Shown: positions 32,100 through 47,100, counted from the stretch's first letter. The stretch: DNA of 64,000 bases from Cryptomeria japonica (GCF_030272615.1 NW_026729148.1:82501-146500); one strand, 5' to 3'. Program-made: numbers and translations. The notes: generated by a model not told the origin, from the sequence alone.

Positions 32100-35000
32100 A
32101 GTTTTTCGCCGGGCGTCGCAATGCTATTTGAATAAACCTTTTGCCCGTTTGCGTTCTCGTCGGGGCCGGGCCGGGCCGGGGTGCGCTGCCCGCACTACCG
32201 CGCGCGCGGGGGCGACACCGAGCGCGCACCCGAGGCGCCCCGAGCACACAGGCCACGGTGCAACCCGGGCGTTGTGCGCGCACCCCGGTGCGCCCGAGGT
32301 GCTGCGCGCGCACCCAGGTGAAATCGGTGTGCACCTCGGCCAGTGCGCGCTCGGTCGAGTCGCGCACGTTGGCCAAGGTGCACGGTGATGTTTCTTACTC
32401 TAAGGTTCCGCACCAGACGCCCGGGACAGGTGAGCGAAGCTGGGCGGGGCCGGGTGCGCGGCCGGGGCAGGTGCACGCAGCTGGAGAGAGCTTTGGAGCA
32501 CACCAGAGGTGCGCACCTTGGAGCACACTTCGGAGCGCACCAATGATGCGCTCCATTCAAAAGTTTCCTGAAAAGGCAAAAAAAGTTGAGATTATAGAAT
32601 TTCCCACTTGAGAGATTGTAAAAAAAAAAAATTTAAAATGAAGGAAACGCGGGTGCCAAGGTGTGCGCGCCCGGGTGCGCAGCCCAGCCAAGGTGTGCGC
32701 ACCAAGGCGCCCACCCTGGCGAAGGTGCACGCAAGGTGCGCACCCGAGGCAAACCGGACAATTAACCCAACTTTCGACTTCGCGCGCACCTGCGCACCTT
32801 GGAGCGCACTTCGGAGCGCTCCTTGGTGCGCACCAATCTTGGGCACCTCGGAGTGCACCATGGCGCCCACCAAGGTGCGCACCCGGGGCAAACCGAGCTC
32901 CGACTTCGTGCGCACCTTGGAGCGCACGAAAGGTGCGCACCATGGCGCCCACCAAGGTGCGCAGCCCAGCCAAGGCGTGCGCATCAAGGTGCGCACCCTG
33001 GCGAAGGTGCGCACCCGGGGCAAACCGAGCTCCGACTTCGTGCGCACCTTGGAGCGCACAAAGGGTGCGCAACCCAGCCAAGGTGTGCGCACCCCGGGCA
33101 AACCGAGCTCCGAATCGTGCGCACCTTGGAGCACACTTCGGAGCCCTCCTTGGTGCGCACCGATGTTGCGCACCTCGGAGCGCACCCGGGGAAAACAATG
33201 CAATTAACCCGACTTTCGACTTCGTGGGCACCTCGGAGCGCTCTCGGGTTCGCACCTCGGAGCACACCGAGGTGCGCACCTTTGATGCGCTGCCTTCACC
33301 AATTTCCAGAAAAGGCAAGAAAACATTGAGAAGGTGTGCGCACCGAGGTGCCCACCCTGGCGAAGGTGCACGCGAGGTGCGCACCCGGGGCAAACCGGGC
33401 TCCGACTTCGTGCACGCCATGCTGCGCACCTTGGAGGGCCATGGTGCGCACCTTGGAGCACACTTCGGAGCGCTCAATGGTGCCCAACCCAGCCAAGGTG
33501 CCCACCGCGGCGAAGGTGCACGCGAGGTGCGCACCCGGGGCAAACCGGGCTCCGACTTCGTGCACGCCGCACCTTGGAGCACACTTCGGAGCGCTCCTTG
33601 GTGCGCACCAGGGCGCGCAACCCAGCCGAGGTGCCCACCCCGGCGAAGGTGCACGCGGGGTGCGCACCCGGGGCAAACCGGGCTCCGACTTCGTGCACGC
33701 CATGGTGCCCACCGCGGCGAAGGTGCACGCGAGGTGCGCACCCGGGGCAAACCGGGCTCCGACTTCGTGCACGCCGCACCTTGGAGCACACTTCGGAGCG
33801 CTCCTTGGTGCGCACCAGGGCGCGCAACCCAGCCGAGGTGCCCACCCCGGCGAAGGTGCACGCGAGGTGCGCACCCGGGGCAAACCGGGCTCCGACTTCG
33901 TGCACGCCATGGTGCCCACCGCGGCGAAGGTGCACGCGAGGTGCGCACCCGGGGCAAACCGGGCTCCGACTTCGTGCACGCCGCACCTTGGAGCACACTT
34001 CGGAGCGCTCCTTGGTGCGCACCATGGTGCCCACCAGGGCGCGCAACCCCGCCGAAGGTGCACGCGAGGTGCGCACCCGGGGCAAACCGGGCTCCGACTT
34101 CGTGCACGCCGCACCTTGGAGCACACTTCGGAGCGCTCCTTGGTGCGCACCAGGGCGCGCAACCCCGCCGAAGGTGCACGCGAGGTGCGCACCCGGGGCA
34201 AACCGGGCTCCGACTTCGTGCACGCCATGGTGCGCACCAGGGTGCCCACCGCGGCGAAGGTGCGCACCCGGGGCAAACCGGGCTCCGACTTCGTGCACGC
34301 CGCACCTTGGAGCACACTTCGGAGCGCTCCTTGGTGCGCACCAGGGCGCGCAACCCAGCCGAGGTGCCCACCCCGGCGAAGGTGCACGCGAGGTGCGCAC
34401 CCGGGGCAAACCGGGCTCCGACTTCGTGCACGCCATGGTGCCCACCGCGGCGAAGGTGCGCACCCGGGGCAAACCGGGCTAGGACTTCGTGCACGCCGCA
34501 CCTTGGAGCACACTTCGGAGCGCTCCTTGGTGCGCACCATGGTGCCCACCAGGCCGCGCAACCCAGCCAAGGTGTGCGCACCAAGGTGCACGCGAGGTGC
34601 GCACCCGGGGCAAACCGGGGTCCGGCTTCGTGCACGCCGCACCTTGGAGCACACATCGGGGCGCTCCCGGGTTCGCACCGGCGTTGCGCACCGTGGTGGG
34701 CACCTCGGAGCGCACCGTGGTGGGCACCTCGGAGCACACCAAGGTGGGCAGCGAGGTGCGCACCTTTGATGCGATGCCTTCACTAATTTCCATAAAAGGC
34801 AAAAAAAAACGAGATTTTAAAATTTCCGTTTTGAAAGATAGTGAGAAAAAGGGAATGCTGGTGCCATCTTGAGCCCGCCCTGGTGCGCAGCCCAGCCAAG
34901 GTGTGCGCACCAAGGTGCCCACCCTGGCGAAGGTGCGCGCCCGGGCAATTAACCCAACTTCCAACTTCGCGCGCGCCAGGGTGGGAGCGCACCCAACAAC

Positions 35001-38000
35001 CGGGCCTGGGAAGAGCCAATGCGAGAAACCCCACCAAACGCTCTGACAAAAAAAGAGGGGGCGCTCCAGTAACCCCGCTTCGGAGCGCACCCTGGGCAAA
35101 CCCAGCCAGGGTGCCCACCCCGGCCAAGGTGCAGGCGAGGTGCGCACCCGGGGCAAACCGGGCTCCGACAACGTGCACGCCGCACCTTGGAGCACACTTC
35201 GTAGCGCTCCCGGGTGCGCACCTCAGAGCACACCAAGGTGGGCAGCGAGGTGCGCACCTTTGATGCGCTGCCTTCACTAATTTCCAGAAAAGGCAAAAAA
35301 AAGAGGAGATTTTAAAATTTCCGTTTTGAAAGATAGTGAAAAAAACGGAACGCGGGTGCCATCTTGAGCCCGCCCGGGTGCACAGCCCAGGTAAGGTGCC
35401 CACCCTGGCAAAGGTGCGCACCCGGGCAATTAACCCTACTTCCGACTTCGTGCGCGCCAGGGTGGCAACCGGGCCTGGGAAGAGCCAATGCGAGAAACCC
35501 CACCAAACGCTCCGACAAAAAAAGAGGCGGCGCTCCAATAACCCCGCTTCGGAGCGCAGCCGGGGCAAACCCAGCCAAGGTGCCCACCCCGACGAAGGTG
35601 CACGCGAGGTGCGCACCCGGGGCAAACCGGGCTCCGACAACGTGCACGCAGCACCTTGGAGCACACTTCGAAGCACTCCCGGGTGCCCACCGGCGTTGCG
35701 CACCGTGGTGGGCAGCGAGGTGCGCACCTTTGATGCGCTGCCTTCACTAATTTCCAGAAAAGGCAAAAAAAAATGAGATTTTAAAATTTCCGTTTTGAAA
35801 GATAGTGAAAAAAACGGAACGCGGGTGCCATCTTGAGCCCGCCCTGGTGCGCAGCCCAGGCAAGGCATGCGCACCAAGGTGCCCACCCGCGGTGCACGCC
35901 CGGGGCAAACCGGGCTCCGACTTCGTGCAGGCCGCACCTTGGAGCACACTTCGGAGCGCTCCTTGGTGCGCACCATGGTGCCCACCAGGGCGCACCCGGG
36001 GCAAACCGGGCTCCGACTTCGTGCACGCCGCACCTTGGAGCACACATCGGAGCGCTCCCAGGTTCGCACCAGCGTTGCGCACCTTTGATGCGCTGCCTTC
36101 ACTAATTTCCAGAAAAGGCAAAAAAAAACGATATTTTAAAATTTCCGTTCTGAAAGATAGTGAAAAAAACGGAACGCGGGTGCCATCTTGAGCCCTTCCT
36201 GGTGCGCAGCCCAGGCAAGTTGTGCGCACCAAGGTGCCCACCCTGGCGGAGGTGCGCGCCCGGGGCAAACCGGGCTCCGACTTCGTGCACTGCATGGTGC
36301 CCACCAAGGCGCGCAACCCAGCCAAGGTGCCCACCGCAGCGAAGGTGCACGCGAGGTGCGCACCCGAGGTGCACACCCGGGGCAAACCGAGCTCCGACTT
36401 CGTGCACGCCGCACCTTGGAGCACACTTCAGAGCGCTCCTTGGTGCGCACCAGGGCGCGCAACCCAGCCAAGGTGCTCACCCCGGCGAAGGTGCACGCGA
36501 GGTGCGCACCCGGGGCAAGCCGGGCTCGGACTTCGTGCACGCCGCACCTTGGAGCACACATCGGAGCGCTCCCGGGTTCGCACCAGCATTGCGCACCTTT
36601 GATGCGCTGCCTTCACTAATTTCCAGAAAAGGCAAAAAAAAAAAAAAAAACGAGATTTTAAAATTTCCGTTTTGAAAGATAGTGAAAAAAACGGAACGCG
36701 GGTGCCATCTTGAGCCCGCCCTGGTGTGCAGCCCAGGCAAGTTGTGCGCACCAAGGCACCCACCCTGGCCAAGGTGGGTCACGGGGTGGGTCCTAGGGTG
36801 GGTAACGGGGTGGGTACTAAGGTGCGTGCCAAGGTGGGTCATGGGGTGGGTGCCAAGGTGGGCACCAGGGTGGGTGTGCACCAACCCTAGCCAGGGTAGG
36901 TCACGGGGTGGTTGTCGGGGTGGGCGTCAAGGAGCCAAGGTGGGTGGCAAGTAGCCAAGTTGCGTGCCAAGGTGGGTGTCGGGGTGGGTGCCAAGGATCC
37001 AAGGTGGGTGCCAAGGAACCAAGGTGGGTGTCTGGGTGGGTGCCGAGGTGGGAGCCAGGGTGGGTCCCAAGGTGAGTGCAAAGGTGGGTGCCAGGGTCAA
37101 GGTGAGTGCCAATGTGGGTTCCAAGGTGCCAGGGTCAGGGTGAGTGCCAATGTGGGTTCAAAGGTGCTAAGTTGGGTGCGAGGTTGGGTGCGAGGGTGGG
37201 TGGGTGCCAAGGTGTGCTAGGTGGAAGCCCGGGTGGGTCGGCATCCCATGGGTGTCGAGTTGGGTGCCTGATGGGTGCTTCTTGTCAAGTTTTAGTCGTC
37301 GGGACTCATTTCGAGCCTTAGAGGTCGTTTCTTGTCCGGTTGCCCTGTCTTCGACCTGGGAACCCAATTTTGGTCCTCGGGTCCCATTTTTTTTTGTCTC
37401 GCATCCCACTTTTGGCCTGTGGCCTTTTCGGGGTCGATTCTCGTTTTGGGCATCAGAGCATGTTTCTTCTCCTAAAACCCAATATTTGTTTATTAAGTCT
37501 CGGAACACATTTTTGTTCTCGTGGACCCATCATGGGTCTTGGAACGCATTTGTGGTCCTTGGGTCCCATTTTGCATCCCGAAACTTGTGTTTTGGTGCTT
37601 GATCCCTATTTTGGGTGCCCACCTTGCACCAAGTGCGCACCCGGGGCAAACCGAGCGCCTTGGTGCACCGGGGCAAGATCGAGCGTGCACCCGAGGCGCC
37701 CCGAACATGCACCAAGGTGCACTCGGCCCACATGTGAGCGCAGGTCGTTGCGCCCGAGGTGGTGTGTGGGCACCGCGTTGCAGACGGGACACTGCACGCA
37801 CACGACGCCCCGTCCAGGTGCACGCACGTAGGCCGGGCCGGGTGCACACCCGACGCCCTAGCAAGGTGCGCGCACCCGGGCAGGGCTCACACTTGGCGAA
37901 CGGGGCGCACTTCGCGAGGGAGGGTGTGCACCTCGACGGGGGTGGGTGGCCGGGGTGGATTCGCACGTGGGTCGCGGTTTGCTAAGTACACACTGCGACA

Positions 38001-38010
38001 AGCTCATAAC

Positions 38011-38129
38011 GGGTGCGATCATACCAGCGTTAGTGCACCGGATCCCATCAGAACTCCGCAGTTAAGCGCGCTTGGGCCGGAGTAGTACTGGGATGGGTGA
38101 CCTCCCGGGAAGTCCCGGTGTTGCACCCT
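38011..38129 (+). rRNA. 5S ribosomal RNA, copy 5
   Basis: Identical to copy 1; 6035 bp after copy 4; T6 terminator. Confidence 0.98.
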
Positions 38130-38134
38130 TTTTT
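38129..38134 (+). terminator. Pol III terminator, T6
   Basis: Six T directly after the gene. Confidence 0.85.
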
Positions 38135-41100
38135 AGTTTTTCGCCGGGCGTCGCAATGCTATTTGAATAAACCTTTTGCCCGTTTGCGTTCTCGTCGGGG
38201 CCGGGCCGGGCCGGGGTGCGCTGCCCGCACTACCGCGCGCGCGGGGGCGACACCGAGCGCGCACCCGAGGCGCCCCGAGCACACAGGCCACGGTGCAACC
38301 CGGGCGTTGTGCGCGCACCCCGGTGCGCCCGAGGTGCTGCGCGCGCACCCAGGTGAAATCGGTGTGCACCTCGGCCAGTGCGCGCTCGGTCGAGTCGCGC
38401 ACGTTGGCCAAGGTGCACGGTGATGTTTCTTACTCTAAGGTTCCGCACCAGACGCCCGGGACAGGTGAGCGAAGCTGGGCGGGGCCGGGTGCGCGGCCGG
38501 GGCAGGTGCACGCAGCTGGAGAGAGCTTTGGAGCACACCAGAGGTGCGCACCTTGGAGCACACTTCGGAGCGCACCAATGATGCGCTCCATTCAAAAGTT
38601 TCCTGAAAAGGCAAAAAAAGTTGAGATTATAGAATTTCCCACTTGAGAGATTGTAAAAAAAAAAAATTTAAAATGAAGGAAACGCGGGTGCCAAGGTGTG
38701 CGCGCCCGGGTGCGCAGCCCAGCCAAGGTGTGCGCACCAAGGCGCCCACCCTGGCGAAGGTGCACGCAAGGTGCGCACCCGAGGCAAACCGGACAATTAA
38801 CCCAACTTTCGACTTCGCGCGCACCTGCGCACCTTGGAGCGCACTTCGGAGCGCTCCTTGGTGCGCACCAATCTTGGGCACCTCGGAGTGCACCATGGCG
38901 CCCACCAAGGTGCGCACCCGGGGCAAACCGAGCTCCGACTTCGTGCGCACCTTGGAGCGCACGAAAGGTGCGCACCATGGCGCCCACCAAGGTGCGCAGC
39001 CCAGCCAAGGCGTGCGCATCAAGGTGCGCACCCTGGCGAAGGTGCGCACCCGGGGCAAACCGAGCTCCGACTTCGTGCGCACCTTGGAGCGCACAAAGGG
39101 TGCGCAACCCAGCCAAGGTGTGCGCACCCCGGGCAAACCGAGCTCCGAATCGTGCGCACCTTGGAGCACACTTCGGAGCCCTCCTTGGTGCGCACCGATG
39201 TTGCGCACCTCGGAGCGCACCCGGGGAAAACAATGCAATTAACCCGACTTTCGACTTCGTGGGCACCTCGGAGCGCTCTCGGGTTCGCACCTCGGAGCAC
39301 ACCGAGGTGCGCACCTTTGATGCGCTGCCTTCACCAATTTCCAGAAAAGGCAAGAAAACATTGAGAAGGTGTGCGCACCGAGGTGCCCACCCTGGCGAAG
39401 GTGCACGCGAGGTGCGCACCCGGGGCAAACCGGGCTCCGACTTCGTGCACGCCATGCTGCGCACCTTGGAGGGCCATGGTGCGCACCTTGGAGCACACTT
39501 CGGAGCGCTCAATGGTGCCCAACCCAGCCAAGGTGCCCACCGCGGCGAAGGTGCACGCGAGGTGCGCACCCGGGGCAAACCGGGCTCCGACTTCGTGCAC
39601 GCCGCACCTTGGAGCACACTTCAGAGCGCTCCTTGGTGCGCACCAGGGCGCGCAACCCAGCCGAGGTGCCCACCCCGGCGAAGGTGCACGCGGGGTGCGC
39701 ACCCGGGGCAAACCGGGGCTCCGACTTCGTGCACGCCATGGTGCCCACCGCGGCGAAGGTGCACGCGAGGTGCGCACCCGGGGCAAACCGGGCTCCGACT
39801 TCGTGCACGCCGCACCTTGGAGCACACTTCGGAGCGCTCCTTGGTGCGCACCAGGGCGCGCAACCCAGCCGAGGTGCCCACCCCGGCGAAGGTGCACGCG
39901 AGGTGCGCACCCGGGGCAAACCGGGCTCCGACTTCGTGCACGCCATGGTGCCCACCGCGGCGAAGGTGCACGCGAGGTGCGCACCCGGGGCAAACCGGGC
40001 TCCGACTTCGTGCACGCCGCACCTTGGAGCACACTTCGGAGCGCTCCTTGGTGCGCACCATGGTGCCCACCAGGGCGCGCAACCCCGCCGAAGGTGCACG
40101 CGAGGTGCGCACCCGGGGCAAACCGGGCTCCGACTTCGTGCACGCCGCACCTTGGAGCACACTTCGGAGCGCTCCTTGGTGCGCACCAGGGCGCGCAACC
40201 CCGCCGAAGGTGCACGCGAGGTGCGCACCCGGGGCAAACCGGGCTCCGACTTCGTGCACGCCATGGTGCGCACCAGGGTGCCCACCGCGGCGAAGGTGCG
40301 CACCCGGGGCAAACCGGGCTCCGACTTCGTGCACGCCGCACCTTGGAGCACACTTCGGAGCGCTCCTTGGTGCGCACCAGGGCGCGCAACCCAGCCGAGG
40401 TGCCCACCCCGGCGAAGGTGCACGCGAGGTGCGCACCCGGGGCAAACCGGGCTCCGACTTCGTGCACGCCATGGTGCCCACCGCGGCGAAGGTGCGCACC
40501 CGGGGCAAACCGGGCTAGGACTTCGTGCACGCCGCACCTTGGAGCACACTTCGGAGCGCTCCTTGGTGCGCACCATGGTGCCCACCAGGCCGCGCAACCC
40601 AGCCAAGGTGTGCGCACCAAGGTGCACGCGAGGTGCGCACCCGGGGCAAACCGGGGTCCGGCTTCGTGCACGCCGCACCTTGGAGCACACATCGGGGCGC
40701 TCCCGGGTTCGCACCGGCGTTGCGCACCGTGGTGGGCACCTCGGAGCGCACCGTGGTGGGCACCTCGGAGCACACCAAGGTGGGCAGCGAGGTGCGCACC
40801 TTTGATGCGATGCCTTCACTAATTTCCATAAAAGGCAAAAAAAAACGAGATTTTAAAATTTCCGTTTTGAAAGATAGTGAGAAAAAGGGAATGCTGGTGC
40901 CATCTTGAGCCCGCCCTGGTGCGCAGCCCAGCCAAGGTGTGCGCACCAAGGTGCCCACCCTGGCGAAGGTGCGCGCCCGGGCAATTAACCCAACTTCCAA
41001 CTTCGCGCGCGCCAGGGTGGGAGCGCACCCAACAACCGGGCCTGGGAAGAGCCAATGCGAGAAACCCCACCAAACGCTCTGACAAAAAAAGAGGGGGCGC

Positions 41101-44047
41101 TCCAGTAACCCCGCTTCGGAGCGCACCCTGGGCAAACCCAGCGAGGGTGCCCACCCCGGCCAAGGTGCAGGCGAGGTGCGCACCCGGGGCAAACCGGGCT
41201 CCGACAACGTGCACGCCGCACCTTGGAGCACACTTCGTAGCGCTCCCGGGTGCGCACCTCAGAGCACACCAAGGTGGGCAGCGAGGTGCGCACCTTTGAT
41301 GCGCTGCCTTCACTAATTTCCAGAAAAGGCAAAAAAAAGAGGAGATTTTAAAATTTCCGTTTTGAAAGATAGTGAAAAAAACGGAACGCGGGTGCCATCT
41401 TGAGCCCGCCCTGGTGCACAGCCCAGGTAAGGTGCCCACCCTGGCAAAGGTGCGCACCCGGGCAATTAACCCTACTTCCGACTTCGTGCGCGCCAGGGTG
41501 GCAACCGGGCCTGGGAAGAGCCAATGCGAGAAACCCCACCAAACGCTCCGACAAAAAAAGAGGCGGCGCTCCAATAACCCCGCTTCGGAGCGCAGCCGGG
41601 GCAAACCCAGCCAAGGTGCCCACCCCGACGAAGGTGCACGCGAGGTGCGCACCCGGGGCAAACCGGGCTCCGACAACGTGCACGCAGCACCTTGGAGCAC
41701 ACTTCGAAGCACTCCCGGGTGCCCACCGGCGTTGCGCACCGTGGTGGGCAGCGAGGTGCGCACCTTTGATGCGCTGCCTTCACTAATTTCCAGAAAAGGC
41801 AAAAAAAAATGAGATTTTAAAATTTCCGTTTTGAAAGATAGTGAAAAAAACGGAACGCGGGTGCCATCTTGAGCCCGCCCTGGTGCGCAGCCCAGGCAAG
41901 GCATGCGCACCAAGGTGCCCACCCGCGGTGCACGCCCGGGGCAAACCGGGCTCCGACTTCGTGCAGGCCGCACCTTGGAGCACACTTCGGAGCGCTCCTT
42001 GGTGCGCACCATGGTGCCCACCAGGGCGCACCCGGGGCAAACCGGGCTCCGACTTCGTGCACGCCGCACCTTGGAGCACACATCGGAGCGCTCCCAGGTT
42101 CGCACCAGCGTTGCGCACCTTTGATGCGCTGCCTTCACTAATTTCCAGAAAAGGCAAAAAAAAAACGATATTTTAAAATTTCCGTTCTGAAAGATAGTGA
42201 AAAAAACGGAACGCGGGTGCCATCTTGAGCCCTTCCTGGTGCGCAGCCCAGGCAAGTTGTGCGCACCAAGGTGCCCACCCTGGCGGAGGTGCGCGCCCGG
42301 GGCAAACCGGGCTCCGACTTCGTGCACTGCATGGTGCCCACCAAGGCGCGCAACCCAGCCAAGGTGCCCACCGCAGCGAAGGTGCACGCGAGGTGCGCAC
42401 CCGAGGTGCACACCCGGGGCAAACCGAGCTCCGACTTCGTGCACGCCGCACCTTGGAGCACACTTCAGAGCGCTCCTTGGTGCGCACCAGGGCGCGCAAC
42501 CCAGCCAAGGTGCTCACCCCGGCGAAGGTGCACGCGAGGTGCGCACCCGGGGCAAGCCGGGCTCGGACTTCGTGCACGCCGCACCTTGGAGCACACATCG
42601 GAGCGCTCCCGGGTTCGCACCAGCATTGCGCACCTTTGATGCGCTGCCTTCACTAATTTCCAGAAAAGGCAAAAAAAAAAAAAAAAACGAGATTTTAAAA
42701 TTTCCGTTTTGAAAGATAGTGAAAAAAACGGAACGCGGGTGCCATCTTGAGCCCGCCCTGGTGTGCAGCCCAGGCAAGTTGTGCGCACCAAGGCACCCAC
42801 CCTGGCCAAGGTGGGTCACGGGGTGGGTCCTAGGGTGGGTAACGGGGTGGGTACTAAGGTGCGTGCCAAGGTGGGTCATGGGGTGGGTGCCAAGGTGGGC
42901 ACCAGGGTGGGTGTGCACCAACCCTAGCCAGGGTAGGTCACGGGGTGGTTGTCGGGGTGGGCGTCAAGGAGCCAAGGTGGGTGGCAAGTAGCCAAGTTGC
43001 GTGCCAAGGTGGGTGTCGGGGTGGGTGCCAAGGATCCAAGGTGGGTGCCAAGGAACCAAGGTGGGTGTCTGGGTGGGTGCCGAGGTGGGAGCCAGGGTGG
43101 GTCCCAAGGTGAGTGCAAAGGTGGGTGCCAGGGTCAAGGTGAGTGCCAATGTGGGTTCCAAGGTGCCAGGGTCAGGGTGAGTGCCAATGTGGGTTCAAAG
43201 GTGCTAAGTTGGGTGCGAGGTTGGGTGCGAGGGTGGGTGGGTGCCAAGGTGTGCTAGGTGGAAGCCCGGGTGGGTCGGCATCCCATGGGTGTCGAGTTGG
43301 GTGCCTGATGGGTGCTTCTTGTCAAGTTTTAGTCGTCGGGACTCATTTCGAGCCTTAGAGGTCGTTTCTTGTCCGGTTGCCCTGTCTTCGACCTGGGAAC
43401 CCAATTTTGGTCCTCGGGTCCCATTTTTTTTTGTCTCGCATCCCACTTTTGGCCTGTGGCCTTTTCGGGGTCGATTCTCGTTTTGGGCATCAGAGCATGT
43501 TTCTTCTCCTAAAACCCAATATTTGTTTATTAAGTCTCGGAACACATTTTTGTTCTCGTGGACCCATCATGGGTCTTGGAACGCATTTGTGGTCCTTGGG
43601 TCCCATTTTGCATCCCGAAACTTGTGTTTTGGTGCTTGATCCCTATTTTGGGTGCCCACCTTGCACCAAGTGCGCACCCGGGGCAAACCGAGCGCCTTGG
43701 TGCACCGGGGCAAGATCGAGCGTGCACCCGAGGCGCCCCGAACATGCACCAAGGTGCACTCGGCCCACATGTGAGCGCAGGTCGTTGCGCCCGAGGTGGT
43801 GTGTGGGCACCGCGTTGCAGACGGGACACTGCACGCACACGACGCCCCGTCCAGGTGCACGCACGTAGGCCGGGCCGGGTGCACACCCGACGCCCTAGCA
43901 AGGTGCGCGCACCCGGGCAGGGCTCACACTTGGCGAACGGGGCGCACTTCGCGAGGGAGGGTGTGCACCTCGACGGGGGTGGGTGGCCGGGGTGGATTCG
44001 CACGTGGGTCGCGGTTTGCTAAGTACACACTGCGACAAGCTCATAAC

Positions 44048-44166
44048 GGGTGCGATCATACCAGCGTTAGTGCACCGGATCCCATCAGAACTCCGCAGTT
44101 AAGCGCGCTTGGGCCGGAGTAGTACTGGGATGGGTGACCTCCCGGGAAGTCCCGGTGTTGCACCCT
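44048..44166 (+). rRNA. 5S ribosomal RNA, copy 6
   Basis: Identical to copy 1; 6037 bp after copy 5; T6 terminator. Confidence 0.98.
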
Positions 44167-44171
44167 TTTTT
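44166..44171 (+). terminator. Pol III terminator, T6
   Basis: Six T directly after the gene. Confidence 0.85.
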
Positions 44172-47100
44172 AGTTTTTCGCCGGGCGTCGCAATGCTATT
44201 TGAATAAACCTTTTGCCCGTTTGCGTTCTCGTCGGGGCCGGGCCGGGCCGGGGTGCGCTGCCCGCACTACCGCGCGCGCGGGGGCGACACCGAGCGCGCA
44301 CCCGAGGCGCCCCGAGCACACAGGCCACGGTGCAACCCGGGCGTTGTGCGCGCACCCCGGTGCGCCCGAGGTGCTGCGCGCGCACCCAGGTGAAATCGGT
44401 GTGCACCTCGGCCAGTGCGCGCTCGGTCGAGTCGCGCACGTTGGCCAAGGTGCACGGTGATGTTTCTTACTCTAAGGTTCCGCACCAGACGCCCGGGACA
44501 GGTGAGCGAAGCTGGGCGGGGCCGGGTGCGCGGCCGGGGCAGGTGCACGCAGCTGGAGAGAGCTTTGGAGCACACCAGAGGTGCGCACCTTGGAGCACAC
44601 TTCGGAGCGCACCAATGATGCGCTCCATTCAAAAGTTTCCTGAAAAGGCAAAAAAAGTTGAGATTATAGAATTTCCCACTTGAGAGATTGTAAAAAAAAA
44701 AAAATTTAAAATGAAGGAAACGCGGGTGCCAAGGTGTGCGCGCCCGGGTGCGCAGCCCAGCCAAGGTGTGCGCACCAAGGCGCCCACCCTGGCGAAGGTG
44801 CACGCAAGGTGCGCACCCGAGGCAAACCGGACAATTAACCCAACTTTCGACTTCGCGCGCACCTGCGCACCTTGGAGCGCACTTCGGAGCGCTCCTTGGT
44901 GCGCACCAATCTTGGGCACCTCGGAGTGCACCATGGCGCCCACCAAGGTGCGCACCCGGGGCAAACCGAGCTCCGACTTCGTGCGCACCTTGGAGCGCAC
45001 GAAAGGTGCGCACCATGGCGCCCACCAAGGTGCGCAGCCCAGCCAAGGCGTGCGCATCAAGGTGCGCACCCTGGCGAAGGTGCGCACCCGGGGCAAACCG
45101 AGCTCCGACTTCGTGCGCACCTTGGAGCGCACAAAGGGTGCGCAACCCAGCCAAGGTGTGCGCACCCCGGGCAAACCGAGCTCCGAATCGTGCGCACCTT
45201 GGAGCACACTTCGGAGCCCTCCTTGGTGCGCACCGATGTTGCGCACCTCGGAGCGCACCCGGGGAAAACAATGCAATTAACCCGACTTTCGACTTCGTGG
45301 GCACCTCGGAGCGCTCTCGGGTTCGCACCTCGGAGCACACCGAGGTGCGCACCTTTGATGCGCTGCCTTCACCAATTTCCAGAAAAGGCAAGAAAACATT
45401 GAGAAGGTGTGCGCACCGAGGTGCCCACCCTGGCGAAGGTGCACGCGAGGTGCGCACCCGGGGCAAACCGGGCTCCGACTTCGTGCACGCCATGCTGCGC
45501 ACCTTGGAGGGCCATGGTGCGCACCTTGGAGCACACTTCGGAGCGCTCAATGGTGCCCAACCCAGCCAAGGTGCCCACCGCGGCGAAGGTGCACGCGAGG
45601 TGCGCACCCGGGGCAAACCGGGCTCCGACTTCGTGCACGCCGCACCTTGGAGCACACTTCGGAGCGCTCCTTGGTGCGCACCAGGGCGCGCAACCCAGCC
45701 GAGGTGCCCACCCCGGCGAAGGTGCACGCGGGGTGCGCACCCGGGGCAAACCGGGGCTCCGACTTCGTGCACGCCATGGTGCCCACCGCGGCGAAGGTGC
45801 ACGCGAGGTGCGCACCCGGGGCAAACCGGGCTCCGACTTCGTGCACGCCGCACCTTGGAGCACACTTCGGAGCGCTCCTTGGTGCGCACCAGGGCGCGCA
45901 ACCCAGCCGAGGTGCCCACCCCGGCGAAGGTGCACGCGAGGTGCGCACCCGGGGCAAACCGGGCTCCGACTTCGTGCACGCCATGGTGCCCACCGCGGCG
46001 AAGGTGCACGCGAGGTGCGCACCCGGGGCAAACCGGGCTCCGACTTCGTGCACGCCGCACCTTGGAGCACACTTCGGAGCGCTCCTTGGTGCGCACCATG
46101 GTGCCCACCAGGGCGCGCAACCCCGCCGAAGGTGCACGCGAGGTGCGCACCCGGGGCAAACCGGGCTCCGACTTCGTGCACGCCGCACCTTGGAGCACAC
46201 TTCGGAGCGCTCCTTGGTGCGCACCAGGGCGCGCAACCCCGCCGAAGGTGCACGCGAGGTGCGCACCCGGGGCAAACCGGGCTCCGACTTCGTGCACGCC
46301 ATGGTGCGCACCAGGGTGCCCACCGCGGCGAAGGTGCGCACCCGGGGCAAACCGGGCTCCGACTTCGTGCACGCCGCACCTTGGAGCACACTTCGGAGCG
46401 CTCCTTGGTGCGCACCAGGGCGCGCAACCCAGCCGAGGTGCCCACCCCGGCGAAGGTGCACGCGAGGTGCGCACCCGGGGCAAACCGGGCTCCGACTTCG
46501 TGCACGCCATGGTGCCCACCGCGGCGAAGGTGCGCACCCGGGGCAAACCGGGCTAGGACTTCGTGCACGCCGCACCTTGGAGCACACTTCGGAGCGCTCC
46601 TTGGTGCGCACCATGGTGCCCACCAGGCCGCGCAACCCAGCCAAGGTGTGCGCACCAAGGTGCACGCGAGGTGCGCACCCGGGGCAAACCGGGGTCCGGC
46701 TTCGTGCACGCCGCACCTTGGAGCACACATCGGGGCGCTCCCGGGTTCGCACCGGCGTTGCGCACCGTGGTGGGCACCTCGGAGCGCACCGTGGTGGGCA
46801 CCTCGGAGCACACCAAGGTGGGCAGCGAGGTGCGCACCTTTGATGCGATGCCTTCACTAATTTCCATAAAAGGCAAAAAAAAACGAGATTTTAAAATTTC
46901 CGTTTTGAAAGATAGTGAGAAAAAGGGAATGCTGGTGCCATCTTGAGCCCGCCCTGGTGCGCAGCCCAGCCAAGGTGTGCGCACCAAGGTGCCCACCCTG
47001 GCGAAGGTGCGCGCCCGGGCAATTAACCCAACTTCCAACTTCGCGCGCGCCAGGGTGGGAGCGCACCCAACAACCGGGCCTGGGAAGAGCCAATGCGAGA

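Larger units (their letters stand above)
30721..36755 (+). repeat. 5S rDNA unit 4 (6035 bp)
   Basis: Markers: TTTCTT terminator (as in unit 2), five-G run, 'cccgggtgcacagcc' near 35373 and a private 'gcgtgcccccgaggc' near 31649. Confidence 0.96.
36756..42792 (+). repeat. 5S rDNA unit 5 (6037 bp)
   Basis: Markers shared with unit 6: one extra G in 'accggggctccg' near 39714 and 'cagcgagggtgcc' near 41141. Private marker: 'cttcagagcgctcc' near 39619. Confidence 0.96.
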